Origin: a virus
Length of the DNA: 52,568 nucleotides
IMG/VR virus record: IMGVR_UViG_3300017782_000023
Location: 1 to 52,568 of that record
Direction: 5' to 3' (one strand)
A program made the position numbers and the translations under genes. Shown piece by piece: positions 23,928 through 33,200 of this stretch. The notes beneath the pieces were generated by a model. The model did not search any database. It saw only the letters and a list, made by a program, of their open reading frames with translations, and was not told the DNA's origin. How positions within the stretch are numbered: the first letter of the stretch is position 1; every line of letters begins with the position of its first letter.

Positions 23928-26900
23928 TATTTTTCTCCTTTTAGTTCTTCTATTTCTTGTTTTAGCTCTTTTACGGCTTCTATCAATACAGCAACTAATT
24001 TTTCATATCTTACTGCTTTTGTGCCATCTGGTCGCTCCGCGACTAACTCAGGCAGTACTTTCTCAACATCCTGTGCGATTACACCACTATCATGCTTTCT
24101 ATGAAAGTACCCATCTTCTCCTCCCTGCTTTTCTAAGTACTCGTCTGTCCAGTCAAACGTTACTCCACGAATTTGCTGAACTTTACTGAGAGCATTTGGA
24201 ATTATTTCAATATTTTCCTTAAGTCTCTCGTCAGAAGAATAATAAGCTACTACGTCTCCATCTGCTCTAATTTCCGCCCCATAGTGAAGAGCAGTTGTAT
24301 TCATGGTAAAGTCTACGCCCGGTATTCTTACATTGTTAATAAGTCCGTCACCAGAAGCAGTTCCTATTGTCATCTCATTATTTGTTGAAGTACTAGTTGC
24401 TTCAGCATTATAGCCTATAAGTATGTTATGGCTGCCGTTTGAACTGGTAGCATTGTATGCTTGACCTCCAATTACAATATTCTTAGAGCCTGTAGTTATT
24501 GCATTACCGGCATTGTAGCCTAACAATACGTTCATATTAGCAGAGGTAATACTATCTCCAGCATTTACACCCACCGCAACGTTTGCACTGGCACTGTTTG
24601 TAACGGCTGCGCCAGCATTTGCACCCAGAAAAAGACTAAGTGCAGTAGAGTTATAAACAGCATCTGATAAGTCATCAATAGATGTAGCCCCTGCAGAAGC
24701 GGGCGTAGTCCAACTTAATACACCAGACCCATCTGTTTTTAAAACTTGATTCGCACTACCATCATCATTTGGTAGTGTTAAAGTATAATCAGCAGACGCG
24801 CTGTGAGGAGGTCCTTTAATGGTCACTCCATGTGAGTTGACTTCGCAATTTAGTTTAAACTGCCCAGAACCTTTTGTACTGTTGCCTTTAAATACAACAA
24901 CACCGGATCCGTTTGGATCTAAATCTATATCGCCGTTGCTTGCTGTTACAATGTCTTGCCCATTTAGATCTAAATCTCCACCTAATTGAGGTGAAGTGTC
25001 CGCAGATACAGAAGCTATACCACCAGTGCCGGTTGAGTCGGCAGCAGGAGCCCACTCACTTCCGCTCCATTTAAGAACCTGACCGCTACTAGGACTTGAA
25101 CTACTTACATTTGTTAACTCTCCAAGAGCAAGCGCACCGCTTCCCGCTCCTCCTCCATTTGAGTTTGCAAATTCAATCCACTGGTTGCTATCGCCATCTG
25201 CATAGTAGATATATGGACGCAGATTACTAGAGTTAAACCACAAATCTCCTGAAGAAGGGCTACTAGGAGCAGTATCAGAAACATCTATACTGGAACCAGC
25301 AGTAATTGTAACATTTGAAGCAGAGGTAACTCTTCCTTGGCCGTCTACAACAATTTGGGGGATAGTTGTTGCACTTCCATAAGTTGCTGCAGTAACGCCA
25401 GTGTTTTCTAAGCTTAAAGTAACGGCTCCGGAGGTTCCTCCTCCTGTAAGCCCGTTTCCTGCACTTACAGCAGTTATATCAGCATCAGAGGTAGTATGTT
25501 CTAATAACAGCTCCGTTGCTGAGACAGCGACACCCATTTTAATATTATAGCTATCTGCAGTTGAGTTTAAAGTTCCGTTAGAAGTAAGATAGTAGGTGGC
25601 GCCAGTTGTTAAGCTAGATTGATTTCTATCAACTCCACCCATTAAATTTACAGTGCCCGAAGCGCCCGCAGAAATGTTCTCGTCGGCAATTCCTACTACT
25701 GTATTTTCAATATTAGTTGTCGTAACAGTATTTTGTATTCCGTAAAATTCTCCATCAAGCTGACTAATCATGCTCGCAGATGATCCATATCTAGTAAAGC
25801 CGTATACCAGACCTGCAGACTTATAAATTAATGCACCCGCATTAATTGTATTACTGTGCGACATCACAGTACTGTTGCTTGCGTGAGTTATAGTACCATT
25901 CGAGCTCATCGTGAGACGCCCTAGGAGCAGCCTACGGGCAGAATTGTAAGAACCGTTGGATAAATAAACTAAAGTATTTGTACCTGTATCTACCGCTCCT
26001 GCTACTATGCTTGCACTAAGAAATGATCCACTTCCTCCTGGATCAGTGTCTTTATGCGCAACTGTAAGAGTGCCGTTTTCTTCTATTGTTACACTATTAT
26101 ACCCGACTGGCCATGTTTTATTGCCGAAATATTCATAAGTTATTTGATAAATCATCAAAAACTTTTGACGATTCGGAATGTAAAAAATATGTGGATTGCC
26201 AGCTGCACTAGGAGTGTATACATTTCCTGTTATATCAGAAGATTGTAATGTAGTATTCGTAACTGTAACAGCAGAGCCCAGTGTAATAGATCCACTGGAG
26301 CAAGTCCACTTTTTACAATAATTTGAGCCTCCTGACGTATAAACAACTACACCGGCATTTCTTACGGGATCGTAAGCCACAGAAGTGTGCGAGCCCCCAA
26401 CAGTTACAGCTGTTCCTACAGTAAAGGTATCATTCGAGCTATTATAGGTTAGAGCTCTAATATTGTCTCCACCCACTAAAATCCATTTTCCGTCATTATC
26501 ATCATAGGTAATGCTACCAGCAGAGTCCCACGAAGTGCTTGCAGAGTATAGAGTAGCATTAGTACCCCAAGTTATCGCTCCTGTAGACGTATTAATTGTA
26601 CCTATATTGTAATAAGTAGCTGAACCAGTACTTCCAATTAAAGCTATTTTATTACTTGCTACCAGAAATGCGGGACCAGTAGTAATTTGATTAGAATTAC
26701 TCGGCATAGAGCCAGTGGAAGATACAGTTACGGAGCCGTCCGCTGCAAGAGTAGCCCACCTATAATAGTAGGTACTGGACTCGTAAGTCAATTGAAATAT
26801 CTTATTAGAATAATCGGGAACTAGAACTGCTTGCCCCACCCCCTCCGAAGAGGAAGTAGTACCTAGATACTCTATACTCGTTGATGTTTGAGTAACAGAA

Positions 26901-28561
26901 GCGCTAATTGTACTTTCCCCCGCAGTCGCATACTGAGAATTTGCACTTTCATATACAATTACATCTCCTGCGGATGCGGCGTCAGAGATAGTAAGTTCTG
27001 CTTGTACTGTTTTAATTTGATCTACAAAGGATAAATTACCGCTGCCATCGCTTTGTATAACTTGCTCTGCATTTCCATCATTATTAGGAAGTGTCAAAGT
27101 ATAAGAAGCAGCTGCGCTATGGGGAGGGCCCTGTAGCTTGACTCCATGAGAATTATTCTCACAGTTAAGAGTTATAGAGCCAGAGCCTGCGGTTGAGTTT
27201 CCTTTTATTTTGAATAAACCAGAACCATTTGGGTCAACTTCTATGTTTCCATTACTAACAGAAGTGAGCGTATTTCCATTAACATCTAGATTTCCTCCCA
27301 GCTGAGGAGTAGTGTCACTAACTATATTTGGAACAATATCTGCTGATCCATTGAAAGACACTCCCCCAATAGTTCTTGCAGTAGTTAGAGTAGCTGCAGA
27401 TCCAGTAGTATTTTGATTTCCTGTTGTATTAACTCCAGGCAAGTCTATATTTGCAGACCCGTCAAAGGACACACCACCAATAGTTCTTGCAGTAGTTAGA
27501 GTAGCTGCAGATCCAGTAGTATTTTGATTTCCTGTTGTATTAACTCCAGGTACGTCTATATTTGCAGACCCGTCAAAGGATACACCACCAATAGTTCTTG
27601 CAGTAGTTAGAGTAGCTGCAGATCCAGTAGTATTTTGGTTTCCTGTTGTATTAACCCCCGGTAGGTTTATGTTTGCAGACCCGTCAAAAGAAACCCCACC
27701 AATAGTTCTTGTAGTCTCAAGAGCTGTTGCGGTACCCGCATTACCAGAAGTGTCTTGAGTGCCCACAGTGTTAACCCCAGGCAGGTTTATGTTTGCAGAC
27801 CCGTCAAAGGATACACCACCAATAGTTCTTGCAGTAGTTAGAGTAGCTGCAGATCCAGTAGTATTTTGATTTCCTGTTGTATTAACTCCTGGGAGACTAA
27901 TACTACTAGTTCCATCAAAAGAAACTCCCCCAATAGTTCGTGCTGTCGCAAGCGCGGTAGCAGTAGCTGCGAGCCCCGAAGTGTTTTGGTTTCCTGTTGT
28001 ATTAACTCCGGGCAAGTCTATATTTGCAGACCCGTCAAAAGAAACTCCACCAATAGTTCTTGCAGTAGTTAGAGTAGCTGCAGATCCACTAGTGTTTTGG
28101 TTTCCTGCTGTATTAACTCCAGGCAAGTCTATATTTGCTGACCCGTCAAAGGATACACCACCAATAGTTCTTGCAGTCTCAAAAGCTGTCGCGGTACTCG
28201 CATTACCCGAAGTGTTTTGGTTTCCTGTTGTATTAACTCCGGGCAAGTCTATATTTGCTGACCCGTCAAAGGATACACCACCAATAGTTCTTGCAGTTGT
28301 TAAGGTGGGTGCAGAATTAATTGTAGAATCAATGGCACCGTCTCCGGTATCATCGTACAAAAAAGAAATACCGGAATGACTACCGTTGGTAGCAAATTGA
28401 GCTCCTACAATATCTTGAACTTCTTCAGATGTTACGGAAGAAGTAGAAGAAGAGGGCGTAAAATCCCACCTAGATTTAGTGGAATTAAAAGTATAAACTG
28501 CCCCATTAACTGTAACGGTATCTCCATTTGAAGGCGAGTTTGTAAAATCTGTAAATGCCAT
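23927..28561 (-). CDS. Large tail fibre with 37-residue repeats and C-terminal S74 chaperone
   Basis: This 1544-residue protein has the N-terminal SPSNGDT module (residues 1-35). Nine copies of a repeat TIGGVSFDGSANIDLPG (about residues 85-410) form a stalk. Next come a DTTPQLGGNLDVNG module, a propeller-like region (about 540-920, repeats such as GAITWGTNATLYSAS), a GLTxGxTYYL-type module, DTAPSSPSSGDLWF, and finally a peptidase S74 / intramolecular chaperone. The last begins near SSDERLKENIE and includes DSGVIAQDVEKVLPEL. In endosialidases and L-shaped fibres, S74 domains trimerise the fibre and usually cleave themselves off at the Ser before the Asp. The C-terminal coiled coil (LIEAVKELKQEIEELKGEK) is typical. 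GGAG precedes the ATG. Confidence 0.9.
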   Translation of the reverse strand: MAFTDFTNSPSNGDTVTVNGAVYTFNSTKSRWDFTPSSSTSSVTSEEVQDIVGAQFATNGSHSGISFLYDDTGDGAIDSTINSAPTLTTARTIGGVSFDGSANIDLPGVNTTGNQNTSGNASTATAFETARTIGGVSFDGSANIDLPGVNTAGNQNTSGSAATLTTARTIGGVSFDGSANIDLPGVNTTGNQNTSGLAATATALATARTIGGVSFDGTSSISLPGVNTTGNQNTTGSAATLTTARTIGGVSFDGSANINLPGVNTVGTQDTSGNAGTATALETTRTIGGVSFDGSANINLPGVNTTGNQNTTGSAATLTTARTIGGVSFDGSANIDVPGVNTTGNQNTTGSAATLTTARTIGGVSFDGSANIDLPGVNTTGNQNTTGSAATLTTARTIGGVSFNGSADIVPNIVSDTTPQLGGNLDVNGNTLTSVSNGNIEVDPNGSGLFKIKGNSTAGSGSITLNCENNSHGVKLQGPPHSAAASYTLTLPNNDGNAEQVIQSDGSGNLSFVDQIKTVQAELTISDAASAGDVIVYESANSQYATAGESTISASVTQTSTSIEYLGTTSSSEGVGQAVLVPDYSNKIFQLTYESSTYYYRWATLAADGSVTVSSTGSMPSNSNQITTGPAFLVASNKIALIGSTGSATYYNIGTINTSTGAITWGTNATLYSASTSWDSAGSITYDDNDGKWILVGGDNIRALTYNSSNDTFTVGTAVTVGGSHTSVAYDPVRNAGVVVYTSGGSNYCKKWTCSSGSITLGSAVTVTNTTLQSSDITGNVYTPSAAGNPHIFYIPNRQKFLMIYQITYEYFGNKTWPVGYNSVTIEENGTLTVAHKDTDPGGSGSFLSASIVAGAVDTGTNTLVYLSNGSYNSARRLLLGRLTMSSNGTITHASNSTVMSHSNTINAGALIYKSAGLVYGFTRYGSSASMISQLDGEFYGIQNTVTTTNIENTVVGIADENISAGASGTVNLMGGVDRNQSSLTTGATYYLTSNGTLNSTADSYNIKMGVAVSATELLLEHTTSDADITAVSAGNGLTGGGTSGAVTLSLENTGVTAATYGSATTIPQIVVDGQGRVTSASNVTITAGSSIDVSDTAPSSPSSGDLWFNSSNLRPYIYYADGDSNQWIEFANSNGGGAGSGALALGELTNVSSSSPSSGQVLKWSGSEWAPAADSTGTGGIASVSADTSPQLGGDLDLNGQDIVTASNGDIDLDPNGSGVVVFKGNSTKGSGQFKLNCEVNSHGVTIKGPPHSASADYTLTLPNDDGSANQVLKTDGSGVLSWTTPASAGATSIDDLSDAVYNSTALSLFLGANAGAAVTNSASANVAVGVNAGDSITSANMNVLLGYNAGNAITTGSKNIVIGGQAYNATSSNGSHNILIGYNAEATSTSTNNEMTIGTASGDGLINNVRIPGVDFTMNTTALHYGAEIRADGDVVAYYSSDERLKENIEIIPNALSKVQQIRGVTFDWTDEYLEKQGGEDGYFHRKHDSGVIAQDVEKVLPELVAERPDGTKAVRYEKLVAVLIEAVKELKQEIEELKGEK
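27330..28310 (-). repeat. Nine tandem coding repeats, mostly of 111 bases
   Basis: Units encode ARTIGGVSFDGSANIDLPG plus a short linker. Spacing of the motif is 111 bases between 27370, 27481 and 27592, with other units of 37 or 40 codons. Long stretches are identical between adjacent copies, and a tenth copy lies in the giant fibre gene at about 33530-33640. Confidence 0.85.
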
Positions 28562-28570
28562 TTATTTCTC

Positions 28571-30265
28571 CTACGAGGCTCCGTATATAAGTACACGTCT
28601 CGTACCTGCTCCAGTACATGTAATAATTAATTCGTTGTTTGCTGATATTCTAACGCCGTTTCCTAGTTCCTGAAAACTGTCTACAGAGCCAGAGTCCAAT
28701 GAAGTCGGTTTATCGATAGTGGCTGTTAAAGAGCTATCAGATAGATCATACTCATACACTCTCCCAAGAAAACGATTACTTGAATCTCCGTAGCGACGAT
28801 CTCCTATAAATATTTGAGAATTATTAAAGTCGAGATCAAACCCAAACATAGTTTCGTTGGTAACGTTATTATATACCTCCCCACCAGTATTTGGATTTGT
28901 AAAAGTATTCTCAAGACTGCCAGTAGATGTATTAAATACGTAAACACGTCCTAAGCCTTTCTGCGTGGTTGCATCCGAAGAAGCACGAGGAAGATTCCTA
29001 AGTGCAGTTACGGCATACTTGCTGCCATCTGAATTAAACTTAACAAGATGTCCAAAATTAGGAGGAGAATCTGAATAGTAAGTAAAGTCAGAGGGCCAAG
29101 AAGTTTTTCTTAGTAAACTACCATCAGATAAATCGTAAATATAAACTGCTCCTACATAGTCATTACTTGAAACACTTTCTTTTTGGTGACTTACAATAAG
29201 ATACTCGCCGCTCATATCCATACATGCCCCAAAGTGGTAATTGGCGTACCCCGAAACAACAGTAGTAGGATTTTCAATAGTTCTCTCTAGAGACCCATCT
29301 GATAAGTTGTAAATATAAATTATACCTTTTCTAGACGCGGAAGTAGCGTTATTCGATGCAATCGCAACATATGTATTATTGCAGGCAACTCCATTACCAA
29401 AGTAGCCATTAGAGACATTTGTAATAGGGTTACTATGTGTTCTTATTAAACTTCCCGTTGCCGCATTGTATATATCAACCACACCTGTTCTAGTATATGT
29501 ACCGGTCGCTGGCTCGTAATAGGAGCCAGCGGCTAATCTGGTGCCATTGGGAGACAGCTGTAATGAATATCCCAGCCAAGCAACTGCATCTCTACCGGAC
29601 TCGGCGGATATACTTCTCTCGTAACTTCCATCATCTATAGAATATAAATGTATTTCTTGGTCTGCTGCTGTTGTCGAACGCCTAGGAACGGCTAAACGAT
29701 TGCCCCCTACGCTAATCTCTGAGTCTTGTCTGTCGAAGAAGAAGGCGTTATTATCGGGGTCTGTTACAGCTCTTTGATAGGTTACGTCTATACCAAAAGA
29801 TAAGCTAAATGCTGCTGCGGCACTAACTGCTCCGTTAGTACCATCAGTAGCACTAAAAGTAAGAGTAAAGGTTCCCCCAGTCGAAGTAGAAGGAGTTATA
29901 GTGAACACATTATCTGCTTGTGATACAGTAGCCGTAGACCCCAAAGCCCCTGTTGTAACAGCATAGGACCATGTAAGAGGAAATCCTTCGGGATCCGTTG
30001 ATACAGCCGTAATAGTAGTTGCTGTGCCGTCCCCTGAAAGATCATAGCTGGAATTAACTCCTGTTATACTACTTGGAGCATTATCTTGTACTGTCGCAAT
30101 TAAGTACCAACCGGATCCATTGTACAAAAACAACTTATTATTAGCACTGACATAAGCTTGATCTCCTGCTGCCATTCCTGTTAAAGCTGTTAAAGCCGCC
30201 ATATTAGCCACAGTTGTAGTAGTTACACCTGCCGATATTGTTTTAATGTCTATATAATTTGCCAT
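28571..30265 (-). CDS. Tail adhesin with Ig-like domain and propeller-like repeats
   Basis: This 564-residue protein has four parts: an N-terminal module of about 60 residues ending KLFLYNGSGWYLIA, where a short linker begins; an Ig/cadherin-like domain (about 70-160, TDPEGFPLTWSY to FTLTFSATDG) closely related to that of the 16973 gene; and about 390 residues of WD/FG-GAP-like repeats with YIYNLSDGSLER, YIYDLSDGSLLR, YEYDLSDSSL and VYVFNTSTGSL. These repeats suggest a beta-propeller head of about seven blades. AGGT precedes the ATG, and the gene lies directly upstream of the large fibre at 28561. It is probably a receptor-binding component. Confidence 0.75.
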   Translation of the reverse strand: MANYIDIKTISAGVTTTTVANMAALTALTGMAAGDQAYVSANNKLFLYNGSGWYLIATVQDNAPSSITGVNSSYDLSGDGTATTITAVSTDPEGFPLTWSYAVTTGALGSTATVSQADNVFTITPSTSTGGTFTLTFSATDGTNGAVSAAAAFSLSFGIDVTYQRAVTDPDNNAFFFDRQDSEISVGGNRLAVPRRSTTAADQEIHLYSIDDGSYERSISAESGRDAVAWLGYSLQLSPNGTRLAAGSYYEPATGTYTRTGVVDIYNAATGSLIRTHSNPITNVSNGYFGNGVACNNTYVAIASNNATSASRKGIIYIYNLSDGSLERTIENPTTVVSGYANYHFGACMDMSGEYLIVSHQKESVSSNDYVGAVYIYDLSDGSLLRKTSWPSDFTYYSDSPPNFGHLVKFNSDGSKYAVTALRNLPRASSDATTQKGLGRVYVFNTSTGSLENTFTNPNTGGEVYNNVTNETMFGFDLDFNNSQIFIGDRRYGDSSNRFLGRVYEYDLSDSSLTATIDKPTSLDSGSVDSFQELGNGVRISANNELIITCTGAGTRRVLIYGAS

Positions 30266-30269
30266 TTTA

Positions 30270-33200
30270 TTACCTATTTATGAGAACCCAGCCGTTATTA
30301 GCATTATAATATACTAATTGAAAGGCTGCTCTATCAGTGGAGACTATTAAATCTTCTGCAGCGCCTTGGATCTTATGGCCATTTCTGGCTATAGTTATAT
30401 TGTTAGTAGAAGCATCCCCTGTCCCGTCAATTATATGCACTTCATCTCCAATAGACGCTGTGCCCGGAAGAGTCAATGTAATAGCTGACGAAGAGGTATC
30501 TACAATTTTCTTAGTTCCAGCTACTAATGTTGTAGAAGAAGTTTGCTCTGCGAATTTAACAACCCCACCGCCGCCTGAAGTAGGTGTTGAAAGCTCAACC
30601 CATTGAGCACTGTTACCATCATTATAATATATATAGGTAGTTAGATTGCTGGGGTCAAACCATAAAGATCCTGTAGAGGGGCTACTGGGAGCACTCTCAC
30701 TAATAGTAACAATAGGGTCTCCCGCGCTGGCGGAGCCTCCAGTTACTATAAGATCAATGGTGCCATCACTATCATCATATGTAACAGTAATACCCGTTTC
30801 AGTATTACTTGTAAACATAGCTCCGACAGTATCCTGTATCGCTTCGGTTAGGTCTACATTTGCTGATCCATCAAAGGGATGGTTAACACTGTTTACAGTT
30901 ATATTTCGTGCTGTTGTAAGAGTATCGGCCGAGCCAGTTACCGTACCAGTAACATCGCCCGTAATATTACTAGCAGTAAAGTTACCAGATACAGAAATAG
31001 TGTCACTCGATGCTGTGATTTCCTGCGTGCCCAAGAAAATTGTTCCCGCATCAAAGTAGCCTTTTCTGAATCGCGCGGTAGGGGATCCTAAGTCATAAGT
31101 TTCAGTCGCATCTGGTAGAATATGACCATAAACAGTTATAGCTGTAGATGTAGTATCTGCAAGTTTAGTCGTACCATTATATAGAGCATTTGTAGTAACA
31201 TCTAAAGTACCATCAACATCATCATATGTAACCGAGGTTCCTAGCTCAGTATTCCCAGTAAACATAGCTCCGACAGCATCTTGTAATGCCTCGCTTAAAT
31301 CTACATCTGCGGATCCATCAAAGGGGTGATTGGTTGCACCTATAGTAAAGTTTCTAGAAATCTGCAAAGAGGTGGCCGTTCCTGCGTTTCCAGAAACATC
31401 GCCTGTTAATCCTCCAGTAATATTGCCCGTAATATTGCCTGTTACATTACCAGTAACATTACCAATAAAAGTACCTTGAACATTACCTGCAAAAATTCTA
31501 TTAGCGGAAGGATTGTAATAGAAAGTATTATCCGTTTTTAAACTTAAGTTGCCGGACTGAGAATCTACAAAGGGTATATAATAAAGAGCATTATCTGATT
31601 GTTCGGTACCAACAGTTACTGTTGTAGCTACTGTTGCTGTAGAAGCAGTACCCGTAAAAGTTGCATCCGTTCCATCGGTGCCCGCTTCCAATATCTTGCT
31701 AGTGCCGTTGCTTGCATATACATCACCCGTAACATTACCGGTAACGTCGCCTTCAACATTTGCAACTAAAGTACCTACGGTATAGCCTGTACCGCTAGCA
31801 TTAACTACCGTAGTGGGTGCTGCCTGTAAGTCTTTAAATAACTTCCACTTACCAGAGTCATTAGCATCTCTAAAAAGTCCGGCGTATAGATCCTGACTTC
31901 CAGAAGTATCATAAATTCCATAAAATCCAATATCAAGACTATCTGAAGTAGTATTTCCTCTTGCTAGCTCTATAAGTGGATCCTCTACAGACAAATTTGT
32001 TGTTTCTACTATAGTGTTGTTGCCATTTACAGCTAAATCACCTGTTATAGTAAGATTACCCGCAACAGTCACATTATCGGGTAGCCCTATAGTAAGTGCT
32101 GCTCCTTCTGTACCAGACCCGCTTACTTCTACCTCGTTAGCAGTCCCCGCTATAGTTGCAACATAGTTACCTGTTGTTTGCGTACTTAAAGCTACAGCAT
32201 TATCAGCAATTTTATCCCCAGTTACGGCGTCTGTTTTTATGTGGTCCGTGCCTATAGCTCTGGCAGAATCAGTTGTAGCAGAAGAGGATATTTTTGTACC
32301 GGTAACTCCATTGGTAGCAAGAGTAAATGCTAGATCAAATTCATCTCCATCTGCTCCGCTATCAGTATCGTTAAAGTTAATATTAATTTCATTATTATCT
32401 ACAAACTTTAGTTGTTTGTTTTCAGTAATTGTAACTTCGGTTCCATCACCGTCCTCTACTACAAATCCTGCTCCCATGGTATCAGAGGTTGATACCGTGC
32501 CCCCAAGTTCTATTGCGGATCCGTTAATTGTAATAGAAGAGTTTGCTAGCTTATCATTAGCAATACTACCTGCAAGCATAGCATTAGTAACCCCAGTAGC
32601 TTTAATATTAAGCGAGTTACTCGTAAATTCTATAGAGCTATCATCAACTTCAGAAGCTTTGATATAATCTTCTACCAAATCGCCGTCAGCAACAGACGAA
32701 GCTTTTAAAGTAACAACCCCACTACTAACAGTAAAGTCCGAGGCATCAAATCTAGCAACACCTTTGTTACTTGATGTCGCTTCTTCTGCAGCAATAGTGA
32801 TTGTGCCAGATGCTTCTGTGACGTCTATACCTTCTCCTGCTGAGAACGTAATAGTGCCTCCCAACGCGGTTGATGTTGAGTTGCTGCCGTCCGTAACAGT
32901 GATAGAGGGGTTTTGTAACTTACCGTTTGGAATACTACTATCTTCGATAGAAAAAGCAATTGTAGGGACTCCGCCGACATCAGCAGCAACAGAAGTTAAT
33001 ATCGTGCCATCACCCTTGATAGTAAGAGTTTCTGTTCCAGGAATTACACTAGGACTGCTCGTAGTAGTATTACCTGCAATCGAAGTTGGGGAACCGCCCG
33101 CTGGTGTTGCAGTACTTGTAGCAGTAATTCTACCTTTAGCATCTACTGTTATAATAGGAATTGCAGTAGCACTGCCTACTGTACCTGCCGTTGCACCACT

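Noticed and set aside
27330-28310. Regular repeats with spacers of similar size that could be mistaken for a CRISPR array
   Set aside because: They are in frame inside one long fibre gene, encode a clear protein repeat, and the 'spacers' are also translated and repeated. No cas genes are nearby.
27981-28379. Open frames on the plus strand within the fibre region (for example 27981-28379 and 32764-33261)
   Set aside because: They are antisense shadows of repetitive fibre genes, with no ribosome site and Pro/Ser/Ile-rich low-complexity peptides.
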